Shown here: positions 41,817-49,926 of the stretch, in pieces | Position numbering within the stretch: position 1 is the stretch's first letter | Layout: each line of letters begins with the position of its first letter | From: Streptomyces sp. NRRL F-6676 | Lineage (GTDB): Bacteria > Actinomycetota > Actinomycetes > Streptomycetales > Streptomycetaceae | Direction of reading: 5' to 3' | DNA: 64,000 nucleotides | NCBI RefSeq assembly: GCF_000725625.1 | Contig: NZ_KL647083.1 | Coordinates: 186,001-250,000 of the forward strand | Notes under the pieces: model-generated | Told to the model about the DNA's origin: nothing | The model's database searches: none | Seen by the model: the letters and a program-made list of their open reading frames with translations, nothing else | Made by a program: the position numbers and the translations under genes

Positions 41817-43496
41817 ATGAGAAGAACCGCAGCGGTGCTGTGCGGTGCGGCGGTCGTGATGGCGGGGCTGCCGGCCGGCGCCCTGGCCGCGGCGAGCGCC
41901 GCCCCGCGCGCCGTGACGACCGCCGGCGCGAGCGCCACCGGCACGGCGAAGCTCGCGTGGAAGAAGTGCGCCACCGGCGACTACCCGACCCTCCAGTGCG
42001 CGACCCTCGAGGTGCCGCTCGACCACGCGAAGCCGAACGGGCGGAAGATCACCCTCGCCCTGTCCCGCGTCCCGCACACCGCGCGCACCTACCAGGGCCC
42101 GCTGCTGGTCAACCCGGGCGGGCCGGGCGGCAGCGGGCGGAGTCTCGCCGGGTTCGTCGCCTCCTCGCTGCCGAAGGCGGTGGCGGCGCAGTACGACGTG
42201 ATCGGCTTCGACCCGCGCGGCGTGGGCGCGAGCGAGCCGGCGCTGGACTGCGCGCCGGGGCACTTCGATCCCGTGCGCCCCGACACCGTGCCGCGCACGC
42301 CCGCGCTCGAGCGGGCGAACCTCGACCGCGCACGCTCCTTCGCGCGGGCGTGCGGCGCCAAGTACAAGAAGCTGCTGCCGTATCTCGACACGGTCAGCGC
42401 CGCGCGCGACATGGACGCGATGCGCCGGGCGCTCGGCGCGAAGAAGATCAACTATTTCGGGTACTCGTACGGCACCTATCTGGGCGCCGTCTACGCCAAG
42501 CTGTACCCGCAGCGGGTCCGGCGGCTGGTGCTGGACTCGATCGTGGACCCCAGGGGCGTCTGGTACGACGACAACCTCCAGCAGGACTACGCCTTCAACG
42601 ACCGGCACCGGGCGTTCCTGGCCTGGATCGCCGAGCACGACGAGACGTACGGGCTCGGCACCGACCCCGCCCGGGTCGAGACCGAGTGGTACGCGATGCG
42701 GGCGGCGGTCGCCGCGCACCCGGCCGGGGGCAAGGTCGGCGCCGCCGAGCTGGAGGACACGTTCATCCCGGGCGGCTACTACGACGGCTACTGGCCCTAC
42801 CTGGCCGGGGCGTTCGCGGCGTACGTCCACGACAAGGACGCGGACGCGCTGGTCGACGCGTACCGGACCTTCGGCGCGGTGGACGCCGCGGGCGACAACG
42901 GCTACAGCGTCTACACCTCCGTCCAGTGCCGTGACGCGGGCTGGCCGCGGGACTGGGAGCGGTGGCGCGAGGACAGCTGGGCGGTGTACTCCAAGGCGCC
43001 GTTCATGGTCTGGAACAACGCCTGGTACAACGCCCCGTGCGCGTTCTGGCCGACACGGGCGAAGCAGCCGGTCGACGTGGCCAACGACAAGCTCCCGCCG
43101 GTGCTGCTGTTCCAGGCCACCGACGACGCGGCCACGCCGTACGAGGGCGGGGTGACGATGCATCACCTGCTGCGCGGTTCCCGCCTCGTCGTCGAGGAGG
43201 GCGGCGGGAACCACGGCATCACCCTGAGCGGCAACGCCTGCCTGGACGACCGTCTGGCGGCGTACCTGCGCACCGGCAAGGTGCCGCACGGCCGCGGCGA
43301 GGCCGACGCGACCTGCGCCGCGCTCCCCGCGCCGAAGCCGCTGCCGGCCGAGACGACCTCCGAGGCGTCCAAGACATCCAAGACATCCACGACGTCCAAG
43401 ACACAGAAGACGCCGAAGACACCCAAGGCATCCGAGGCGGCCTCGAAGCCCTCGCGCGGCGCGGCACTGCACGGGCTGCTCGGCTTCCGGGGCTGA
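41817..43496 (+). CDS. secreted tripeptidyl aminopeptidase (alpha/beta hydrolase, S33)
   Basis: Protein of 559 residues. A Sec signal peptide spans about 1-29 (RRTAAVLCGAAVVMAGLPAGALAAASAAP). The alpha/beta hydrolase has the oxyanion loop LLVNPGGPGGSG, the nucleophile Ser217 in GYSYGTYLG, Asp in FQATDDAATPYEGG and His in GGNHGITL. A TAP-like C-terminal segment follows (AAYLRTGKVPHG). This is the Streptomyces tripeptidyl aminopeptidase type, which trims tripeptides from extracellular proteins. After about residue 510 comes a repetitive KTSKTSTTSKTQKTPKTPK tail not needed for catalysis. ATG 41817 has GGGAGG six bases upstream. Confidence 0.92.
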   Translation: MRRTAAVLCGAAVVMAGLPAGALAAASAAPRAVTTAGASATGTAKLAWKKCATGDYPTLQCATLEVPLDHAKPNGRKITLALSRVPHTARTYQGPLLVNPGGPGGSGRSLAGFVASSLPKAVAAQYDVIGFDPRGVGASEPALDCAPGHFDPVRPDTVPRTPALERANLDRARSFARACGAKYKKLLPYLDTVSAARDMDAMRRALGAKKINYFGYSYGTYLGAVYAKLYPQRVRRLVLDSIVDPRGVWYDDNLQQDYAFNDRHRAFLAWIAEHDETYGLGTDPARVETEWYAMRAAVAAHPAGGKVGAAELEDTFIPGGYYDGYWPYLAGAFAAYVHDKDADALVDAYRTFGAVDAAGDNGYSVYTSVQCRDAGWPRDWERWREDSWAVYSKAPFMVWNNAWYNAPCAFWPTRAKQPVDVANDKLPPVLLFQATDDAATPYEGGVTMHHLLRGSRLVVEEGGGNHGITLSGNACLDDRLAAYLRTGKVPHGRGEADATCAALPAPKPLPAETTSEASKTSKTSTTSKTQKTPKTPKASEAASKPSRGAALHGLLGFRG

Positions 43497-43569
43497 GCCC
43501 GGCCGTCGCGGAACCGGCGGTGGCCGGGCTGCGGGACGCGTTGTCGGACCCATGGTCCACCATGGACCC

Positions 43570-43968
43570 ATGAGCCAGCCGACCCGCCTCCCGGCCCCCG
43601 CCGGGGTCGCCCCCGCCGCCCAGTACAGCCATGTCGTCGCCGCCACCGGACGGTTCGTGGCCGTCTCGGGCCAGCTCGCGCTGGACGAGGACGGCACGCT
43701 CGTCGGCGAGGGCGACGCGGGGGCGCAGGCCCGTCAGGTCTTCGAGAACCTGCGCCGCTGCCTGTCGGCCGCCGGGGCGACGTTCGACGACGTGGTGAAG
43801 CTGACCTTCTTCGTCACGGACATGGCGCACATGCCCGCGATCCGCGCGGCCCGCGCCGCCCACATACCCGACGACCGGCTGCCGGCCGCCTCCGCGATAC
43901 AGGTCGCCGCGCTGGTGCGTCCCGAGTTCCTGATGGAGATCGAGGCGCTCGCGGTCGTGGCTTCGTAG
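43570..43968 (+). CDS. RidA family protein (enamine/imine deaminase fold)
   Basis: Protein of 132 residues: LPAPAGVAPAAQYSHVVAATGRFVAVSGQLALDEDGTLVGEGDAGAQARQVFENLRRCLSAAGATFDDVVKLTFFVTDM and AAHIPDDRLPAASAIQVAALVRPEFLMEIEALAVV. The key Arg of RidA that sits before the last strand is replaced in this copy (VRPEFLMEIEA instead of PxARxxVE), so it belongs to a Rid subfamily without proven imine deaminase activity. ATG 43570; an upstream ATG six codons earlier is also open. Confidence 0.87.
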   Translation: MSQPTRLPAPAGVAPAAQYSHVVAATGRFVAVSGQLALDEDGTLVGEGDAGAQARQVFENLRRCLSAAGATFDDVVKLTFFVTDMAHMPAIRAARAAHIPDDRLPAASAIQVAALVRPEFLMEIEALAVVAS

Positions 43969-44017
43969 GCCGTCTCCCGTCCCCGCGCGTGCCGTTGGCG
44001 CCCGTCGGCCGGGGCGT

Positions 44018-44593
44018 TCACCGGGCGCCCGGGATGCGTGCCAGGGCCCGGACGACCGCCTCGGCCAGGGCCGGGTGGGCCAGGGCCTCGCGCAGGACGG
44101 AGACGGCGCGGGGGTCGCCGAGGGTGCCCAGGCCCTCGACGCAGGCCAGGGCGACACGGCGGTACGGGTCGTGCGGGCGCAGCCGGCGGCGCAGCGTGGT
44201 GATCAGCGCCGGTACGGCCTCGGGGGCGCGCAGTTCCGTCAGCAGGCGCACGGGGTGCAGGGCGTAGGCGACGCGGAGTTCGTTGGTGGCGAGGGCGGCG
44301 GCCGCGCGGGCGGTGCGCGGGTCGCCGAGGCGGGCCAGGGCGTGGGCGGCCGAGGCGCAGCGGGGCGGGTCGCGGTGGTTGAGCAGGAGGACGAGCGATT
44401 CGAAGGCACGGCGGTCGCCGGCCAGGCCGAGGCGGAAGGCGGCGAGTTCCCGGGCCCACAACGGGCGGCCGGGTGCGGTGAGGACGGCCGCGAGGTCGTC
44501 GGGGTCCTCGGTCGTCACCAGGCGCTCGAACTCCGGGCCGCCGCCCGCCTCGCGCCGTAAGCGCTCCGTGAGTGATCGCAACTCTTCGTCCAT
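44018..44593 (-). CDS. HEAT-repeat protein
   Basis: Protein of 191 residues consisting of helical HEAT-like repeats: LWARELAAFRLGLAGDRRAFESLVLLLNHRDPPRCASAAHALARLGDPRTARAAAALATNELRVAYALHPVRLLTELRAPEAVPALITTLRRRL and DPRAVSVLREALAHPALAEAVVRALARI. It is probably a scaffold or binding protein; no enzyme motif is seen. ATG 44593 is selected because the extra ten codons upstream are not repeat-like. Convergent with the RidA gene. Confidence 0.8.
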   Translation of the reverse strand: MDEELRSLTERLRREAGGGPEFERLVTTEDPDDLAAVLTAPGRPLWARELAAFRLGLAGDRRAFESLVLLLNHRDPPRCASAAHALARLGDPRTARAAAALATNELRVAYALHPVRLLTELRAPEAVPALITTLRRRLRPHDPYRRVALACVEGLGTLGDPRAVSVLREALAHPALAEAVVRALARIPGAR

Positions 44594-44647
44594 GGACGAG
44601 AGAGTAGGCGCGGTGCCGCGCACGTGGGACGCGGATCAGGAACAAGC

Positions 44648-44730
44648 GCGACCCAGCGACCCAGCGGCCCGCCAACCCGCCAACCCGGCGACCCGCCAAC
44701 GCGGCAACCCGGCAACCCGGCAACCCCCAA
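44648..44730. repeat. 8-bp minisatellite upstream of the dehydrogenase gene
   Basis: About ten imperfect copies of an 8-base unit such as CAACCCGC, CAACCCGG and CGACCCAG follow one another. The array lies in the 511-base region (44594-45104) between the divergent HEAT-repeat and dehydrogenase genes. The remaining part of that region shows no gene that I can support. Confidence 0.8.
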
Positions 44731-45104
44731 GGCCTGGCGCGCTCGTTACCGGTGAGTTAATCTCAGACGAGCGAGTCACCACTCGCATGGCTTCTCGTTT
44801 TTCCGGTACTCGTCGGACTCCGCATGGCGGCTTGGTGACGCAGCCGTCGTGCGGGCGGAGCAACCGGTTCGGTGCCCGTCCTCTGCGCGGGCACCGCGGT
44901 GCGACCCGGCCTGGGGACAGGGCCGGTCGGACACCGCCGTCGCGCGGGCGTGCACACGCCCCGGGGCGGCGCCGGGCGTGCGCGCCCGGACCCGGCACCA
45001 CCCGCACCTCTCCGCACAGCACCTTCCTTCCGCACGCACTCGGTGCGCCGTCGGGCGTACCCGGGCGTGTTCCCCGTCGTCACCCACCTTCCTGGAGTCC
45101 CGCG

Positions 45105-46913
45105 ATGGCCACTCCCCTCTCCGACACCTCCCTGTCCCCGCTCCGCACCGTCGCCGTCGTCGGCCTCGGCACCATGGGCACCGGCATCGCCGAGGTCCTC
45201 GCCCAGGCCGGCCGCGAGGTCGTCGGCATCGACATCAGCGAGGCCGCGGCCACCCGGGCCGTCGCCGCCCTGGAGGCCGCCACCGCCCGTTCCGTGGCGC
45301 GCGGCCGGCTCACCGAGGAGCGGCGCGGCGACGTCCTCGCGCGCTTCCGCACCTTCACCGACCTCCAGGCGGCGGGCGACGCCGATCTGGTGATCGAGGT
45401 GGTTCCGGAGTCGTACGAGATCAAGCAGCAGGTGTTCCGGGAGCTCGACGCGGTCGTGCGCCCGGAGACGATCCTGGCGACCGGCACCAACGCGCTCTCC
45501 GTCACCCGGCTCGCCGCCGAGTCCGCGCACCCCGAGCGCGTGCTCGGCCTGCACTTCTTCAACCCGGCCCCGGCGATGCGGCTGGTCGAGGTGGTCTCCT
45601 CGGTGCTCACTGCCCCCGCGGCCGTCGCCGCCGTCACCGACCTCGCGCTGGACCTGGGCAAGGAGCCGGTCGCGGTCGGCGACCGCCCCGGCTTCGTCGC
45701 GGACGGACTGCTGTTCGGGTACCTCAACCAGGCCGCCGCGATGTACGAGGCGAAGTACGCCTCCCGCGAGGACATCGACGCCGCGATGAAGCTGGGCTGC
45801 GGCCTGCCGATGGGCCCGCTCGCGCTGCTCGACCTGATCGGCGTGGACACCGCGCGTACGGTCCTGGAGGCGATGTACGCCGCCTCGCGCGACCGGCTGC
45901 ACGCCCCCGCGCCCGTCCTGCGCCAGCTCAGCGAGGCGGGGCTGACCGGCCGCAAGTCGGGCCGCGGCTTCTACACCTACGAGGCGCCCGGCAGCGGCAC
46001 GGTCGTACGGGACGCGCTGACCCCGCTGGCCGGCGGCCCGGCCACCGGCACCGCCCGCCCCGTCCGCGCGGTGGGTGTGGCCGGCAGCGGCACCATGGCG
46101 TCCGGGATCGCCGAGGTGTTCGCCAAGGCCGGTTACGACGTCGTCCTCGCCGCCCGCACCGAGGAGAAGGCGGCAGCCGCGCGGGCCAGGATCGGCACGT
46201 CGCTCTCCCGCTCGGTGGACAAGGGCCGGATGACGGTGGAGGCGGCCGCAGCGGCCCTGGACCGGATCACCCCGGCCGACTCCCTGGACGCCTTCGCGGA
46301 CGTCGACCTCGCGGTGGAGGCGGTGACCGAGGACCTGGAGGTCAAGAAGCAGCTCTTCACCACGCTGGACAAGGTGTGCAAGCCGGGCGCGGTGCTGGCC
46401 ACCACCACCTCCTCGCTGCCGGTCGTCGCCTGCGCCCGCGCCACCTCGCGCCCGCAGTCCGTGATCGGCATGCACTTCTTCAACCCGGCCCCGGCGATGA
46501 AGCTGGTCGAGGTGGTCCGCACGGTGCTGACCTCGGACGAGACGCACGCCACCGTCCGCGAGGTCTGCGCGCATCTGCGCAAGCACCCGGTGGACTGCGG
46601 CGACCGGGCCGGCTTCATCGTCAACGCGCTGCTGTTCCCTTATCTGAACAACGCGGTGAAGATGGTGCAGGAGCACTACGCGACGCTCGACGACATCGAC
46701 GCCGCGATGAAGCTGGGCGGCGGCTACCCGATGGGCCCGTTCGAACTGCTCGACGTGGTGGGGCTGGATGTGTCCCTGGCCATCGAGAAGGTCCTGCACC
46801 GCGAGTTCCGCGACCCGGGCCTGGCGCCCGCGCCGCTCCTGGAGCATCTGGTGGCCGCGGGCTGCCTCGGCCGCAAGACGGGCCGCGGCTTCCGCGAACA
46901 TGCCCGGCGCTGA
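45105..46913 (+). CDS. double-domain 3-hydroxyacyl-CoA dehydrogenase (3-hydroxybutyryl-CoA dehydrogenase type)
   Basis: Protein of 602 residues made of two tandem dehydrogenases. Each half has an NAD site (VVGLGTMGTGIAEVLAQAG near 18-36; GVAGSGTMASGIAEVFAKAG near 325-344), the HFFNPAPAM stretch and a C-terminal 3HCDH domain (CGLPMGPLALLDLIGVD; GGYPMGPFELLDVVGLD). Second-half His and Asn are kept in RPQSVIGMHFFNPAPAMK. It would reduce acetoacetyl-CoA to 3-hydroxybutyryl-CoA or oxidise it back, feeding crotonyl-CoA into the ethylmalonyl-CoA operon downstream. ATG 45105 has TGGAG upstream. A duplication origin is clear from the sequence. Confidence 0.9.
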   Translation: MATPLSDTSLSPLRTVAVVGLGTMGTGIAEVLAQAGREVVGIDISEAAATRAVAALEAATARSVARGRLTEERRGDVLARFRTFTDLQAAGDADLVIEVVPESYEIKQQVFRELDAVVRPETILATGTNALSVTRLAAESAHPERVLGLHFFNPAPAMRLVEVVSSVLTAPAAVAAVTDLALDLGKEPVAVGDRPGFVADGLLFGYLNQAAAMYEAKYASREDIDAAMKLGCGLPMGPLALLDLIGVDTARTVLEAMYAASRDRLHAPAPVLRQLSEAGLTGRKSGRGFYTYEAPGSGTVVRDALTPLAGGPATGTARPVRAVGVAGSGTMASGIAEVFAKAGYDVVLAARTEEKAAAARARIGTSLSRSVDKGRMTVEAAAAALDRITPADSLDAFADVDLAVEAVTEDLEVKKQLFTTLDKVCKPGAVLATTTSSLPVVACARATSRPQSVIGMHFFNPAPAMKLVEVVRTVLTSDETHATVREVCAHLRKHPVDCGDRAGFIVNALLFPYLNNAVKMVQEHYATLDDIDAAMKLGGGYPMGPFELLDVVGLDVSLAIEKVLHREFRDPGLAPAPLLEHLVAAGCLGRKTGRGFREHARR

Positions 46914-46915
46914 CC

Positions 46916-47005
46916 GGCCGCAGCGTGAGCGGCCGGAGCGTGAGCGGCCGGAGCGTGAGCGGCCGGAGCGTGAGCGGCCGGAGCGTGAGCGGCCGGGGCG
47001 TGAGC
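46916..47005. repeat. 15-bp tandem repeat, six copies
   Basis: Units GGCCGGAGCGTGAGC at 46931-46990 are identical four times; the first (46916-46930) and sixth (46991-47005) differ by one base. It begins three bases after the stop of the dehydrogenase gene. The region up to the TetR gene (46914-47190) holds no other clear feature. Confidence 0.92.
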
Positions 47006-47190
47006 GATCGGAGGCCGTGCGGCCCGGCGCGGGTGGCACGGAGTGCCCCGACGGCCGGTTCCCGGCGGGACGGGAGTGGGGCGGACTGCTCGATCCGGCC
47101 GCCCCGTCCCGGCCCCCGCACCCGCCTCCCGGAGGGCCGGTAAACCGGGGACATGCCCACCAAGCTGCGCACATGCAGTACGTTCGGGGC

Positions 47191-48006
47191 ATGCCCCAGT
47201 CCGCCAAGTCCTCACGTATCGCCGCCTCGACCGACGCGCCGGAGAGCGCCGCCGGCAGCCGCGCCGCCGCCCAGCGGCTGAAGATGCGCCGCGAGTTGGC
47301 CGCGGCGGCCATGGAGCTCTTCTCCACGAAGGGGTACGAAGCGACCACGGTCGACGAGATCGCGGCGGCCGCCGGGGTCGCCCGCCGGACCTTCTTCCGG
47401 CACTTCCGCTCCAAGGAAGAGGCGATCTTCCCCGATCACGACGACACCCTGGTCCGCGCCGAGGCGGTGCTCAACGCCGCTCCCGCGCACGAGCACCCGC
47501 TCGACACGGTGTGCCGCGGCATCAAGGAAGTCATGCGGATGTACGCGGCCCAGCCGGAGATCTCGGTGGCCCGCTACCGACTGACCCGCGAGGTGCCGAC
47601 GCTGCGGGAGGCGGAGATCGCGTCGGTCGCCCGCTACGAGCGGCTGTTCACGCGCTATCTGCTGGGCCACTTCGACGAGCGGGCGCACGCGGACGACGGA
47701 TACGACGACCCGCTGCTGGCGGAGGTCGCGGCGTCGGCGGTGGTCACCGCCCACAACCACGTACTGCGCCGCTGGCTGCGGGCGGACGGCAAGGGCGACG
47801 TGGAGTCGCAGCTCGACCACGCGTTCGCGATCGTCCGGCGGACGTTCGGCACGGGGATCGGCGCCGGCCGCGACACGGCGCCGCCCGCGGCTCCCCCGGC
47901 GACCACGGCCGCGCAGGGCGAGGTCCTGGTCACGGTGGCCCGCACGGACGCCCCCCTCGACGAGGTCATGCGCACGATCGAAGCGGCCCTCCAGGCCCGC
48001 CGCTGA
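47191..48006 (+). CDS. TetR family transcriptional regulator
   Basis: Protein of 271 residues. The DNA-binding N-terminus is LKMRRELAAAAMELFSTKGYEATTVDEIAAAAGVARRTFFRHFRSKEEAIFPDHD (about 30-84); the C-terminal ligand domain includes RYRLTREVPTLREAEIASVARYERLFTRYL. Tail residues 225-271 are low complexity. It is located between the dehydrogenase gene and ccr, so control of the ethylmalonyl-CoA genes is likely (inference). Start is uncertain: ATG 47191 lies inside the perfect palindrome GGGGCATGCCCC (47187-47198), possibly an autoregulatory site; ATG 47173 is also open. Confidence 0.9.
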   Translation: MPQSAKSSRIAASTDAPESAAGSRAAAQRLKMRRELAAAAMELFSTKGYEATTVDEIAAAAGVARRTFFRHFRSKEEAIFPDHDDTLVRAEAVLNAAPAHEHPLDTVCRGIKEVMRMYAAQPEISVARYRLTREVPTLREAEIASVARYERLFTRYLLGHFDERAHADDGYDDPLLAEVAASAVVTAHNHVLRRWLRADGKGDVESQLDHAFAIVRRTFGTGIGAGRDTAPPAAPPATTAAQGEVLVTVARTDAPLDEVMRTIEAALQARR

Positions 48007-48106
48007 CACCCCACGACCACTGGGCACCCGGCGCCGGGGTGACCGTCACGGCGGCTCCGCTCACCGGCGCCCGCCGGGCGCCGCTGCGCCCACCCGCGCC
48101 GCAGTA

Positions 48107-48226
48107 GGGGCGCGGGGAACTGCGCGACCAGCCACGACGCACCCGCACCCGACAACGCACCCCACGGGGGTCCGGGGGCGGAGCCCCCGGGGGACGGGAA
48201 CGGGCAGGGGCGGCGGGGGCGAGAAA
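48107..48226 (+). repeat. mosaic palindromic 3'-end element (copy j), half form
   Basis: Read from the TetR gene: AGGGGCGCGGGGAACTGCGC, then GACCAGCCACGACGCACCCGC, a GGGGGTCC/GGGGGCGGAGCCCCCG hairpin and the G-rich end GGGCAGGGGCGGCGGGGGCG plus AGAAA. The same order as the right arm of the long copies. It lies about 100 bases after the TetR stop. Confidence 0.85.
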
Positions 48227-48328
48227 CCCGCGCACGCGAACCCGCACCCCCCGCTGCCCACTCCCCCGCCCCCTCTGATCGATCATCGCTCACCTGAGCG
48301 CAGAAAAATTCACCTGAGACCATTTCTT

Positions 48329-48370
48329 GGCACTCCGTGCCTTGCGCCCTGGCACACCGTGCCATACGTT
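48329..48370 (+). promoter_or_regulatory. ccr operon promoter with two operator-like palindromes
   Basis: TTGCGC (48342-48347), 17 bases and TACGTT (48365-48370) form a possible -35/-10 pair. The spacer is almost filled by the palindrome TGGCACACCGTGCCA (48350-48364); a second copy, GGCACTCCGTGCC (48329-48341), lies just before the -35. Such placement is typical of a repressor operator. The adjacent TetR protein is the first candidate. The implied leader is about 200 bases. Direct repeats TCACCTGAG at 48290 and 48310 lie upstream. Confidence 0.55.
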
Positions 48371-48579
48371 GGACATGTCCGAGCGACCGCGCACGGCGGC
48401 AACCCCCGCCACGCCGGCCTGTCCCCGGCGGCCCCGCCGCCCGCCCGGACGCCTGCGTCACAGGCTCACTTCGCACACTCCGCACCCCCTCGCACCCCCG
48501 CGCCACCCGCGCACACCCACACCCCTCGCCGAACCGACGGCACCCCTCCCCCAGAACGCCATCTCGCCGGAGGCACACC

Positions 48580-49917
48580 GTGAAGGAAATCCTGGACGCG
48601 ATCCAGTCGGGGACGGCCACGTCCGCCGACTACGCCGCACTCCCGCTCCCCGACTCGTACCGCGCGATGACCGTGCACAAGGACGAGACGGACATGTTCG
48701 AGGGCCTCGACACCCGCGACAAGGACCCCCGCAAGTCGCTCCACCTGGACGACGTCCCGCTCCCCGAACTCGGCCCGGGCGAGGCCCTGGTCGCCGTGAT
48801 GGCCTCCTCGGTCAACTACAACTCGGTGTGGACGTCGATCTTCGAGCCGCTCTCCACCTTCGCCTTCCTGGAGCGCTACGGCCGCGTCAGCGAGCTCACC
48901 AAGCGCCACGACCTGCCGTACCACGTCATCGGCTCCGACCTCGCCGGCGTCGTCCTGCGCACCGGCCCCGGCGTCAACTCCTGGAAGCCCGGCGACGAGG
49001 TCGTCGCGCACTGCCTGTCGGTGGAACTGGAGTCCTCCGACGGCCACAACGACACGATGCTCGACCCCGAGCAGCGCATCTGGGGCTTCGAGACCAACTT
49101 CGGCGGCCTCGCCGAGGTCGCGCTCGTCAAGTCCAACCAGCTGATGCCCAAGCCGGACCACCTCAGCTGGGAGGAGGCCGCCGCCCCCGGCCTCGTCAAC
49201 TCCACCGCCTACCGGCAGCTCGTCTCCCGCAACGGCGCCGGCATGAAGCAGGGCGACAACGTGCTCATCTGGGGCGCGAGCGGCGGACTCGGCTCCTACG
49301 CCACGCAGTTCGCGCTGGCCGGCGGCGCCACCCCGGTCTGTGTCGTCTCCTCGCCGCAGAAGGCGGAGATCTGCCGGTCCATGGGTGCCGAGGCGATCAT
49401 CGACCGCAATGCCGAGGACTACCGGTTCTGGAAGGACGAGCACACCCAGGACCCCAAGGAGTGGAAGCGGTTCGGTAAGCGCATCCGCGAACTCACCGGC
49501 GGCGAGGACATCGACATCGTCTTCGAGCACCCCGGCCGCGAGACCTTCGGTGCCAGCGTCTACGTCACCCGCAAGGGCGGCACCATCACCACCTGCGCCT
49601 CGACCTCGGGCTATCTGCACCAGTACGACAACCGCTATCTGTGGATGTCCCTGAAGCGGATCATCGGCTCGCACTTCGCCAACTACCGCGAGGCCTGGGA
49701 GGCCAACCGGCTCATCGCGAAGGGGAAGATCCACCCGACGCTGTCCAAGGTGTACCCGCTGGAGGACACCGGCCAGGCGGCGTACGACGTGCACCGCAAC
49801 CTCCACCAGGGCAAGGTCGGCGTGCTGTGCCTGGCGCCCGAGGAGGGGCTCGGCGTGCGCGACGAGGAGAAGCGCGCCCGGCACGCCGATGCCATCAACC
49901 GCTTCCGGAACATCTAG
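48580..49917 (+). CDS. ccr: crotonyl-CoA carboxylase/reductase
   Basis: Protein of 445 residues of the medium-chain dehydrogenase family; reductively carboxylates crotonyl-CoA with NADPH and CO2 to (2S)-ethylmalonyl-CoA. Typical stretches are DVPLPELGPGEALVAVMASSVNYNSVWTSIFEP, PYHVIGSDLAGVVLRTGPGVNSWKPGDEVVAHC, NVLIWGASGGLGSYATQFALAGGATPVCVVSS (NADPH site) and GRETFGASVYVTRKGGTITTCASTSGYLHQYDNRYLWMSLKRIIGSHFANYREA. Start GTG 48580 with CCGGAGG upstream. First enzyme of the operon; its product is both an intermediate of acetyl-CoA assimilation and a polyketide extender unit. Confidence 0.97.
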   Translation: MKEILDAIQSGTATSADYAALPLPDSYRAMTVHKDETDMFEGLDTRDKDPRKSLHLDDVPLPELGPGEALVAVMASSVNYNSVWTSIFEPLSTFAFLERYGRVSELTKRHDLPYHVIGSDLAGVVLRTGPGVNSWKPGDEVVAHCLSVELESSDGHNDTMLDPEQRIWGFETNFGGLAEVALVKSNQLMPKPDHLSWEEAAAPGLVNSTAYRQLVSRNGAGMKQGDNVLIWGASGGLGSYATQFALAGGATPVCVVSSPQKAEICRSMGAEAIIDRNAEDYRFWKDEHTQDPKEWKRFGKRIRELTGGEDIDIVFEHPGRETFGASVYVTRKGGTITTCASTSGYLHQYDNRYLWMSLKRIIGSHFANYREAWEANRLIAKGKIHPTLSKVYPLEDTGQAAYDVHRNLHQGKVGVLCLAPEEGLGVRDEEKRARHADAINRFRNI

Positions 49918-49926
49918 GAGGCGCAC

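Noticed and set aside
46916..47005. CRISPR array
   Set aside because: The 15-bp units are directly adjacent with no spacers and there are no cas genes.
46768..47190. Longer TetR start that would run through the 15-bp repeats
   Set aside because: It would begin inside the dehydrogenase gene and encode a repetitive Arg/Glu stretch; the TetR family pattern starts after 47191.
48328..48346. Sigma-54-like pattern TGGCAC ... TTGC upstream of ccr
   Set aside because: The spacing (eight bases between elements instead of five) is wrong, streptomycetes lack sigma-54, and the bases are explained by two inverted repeats.
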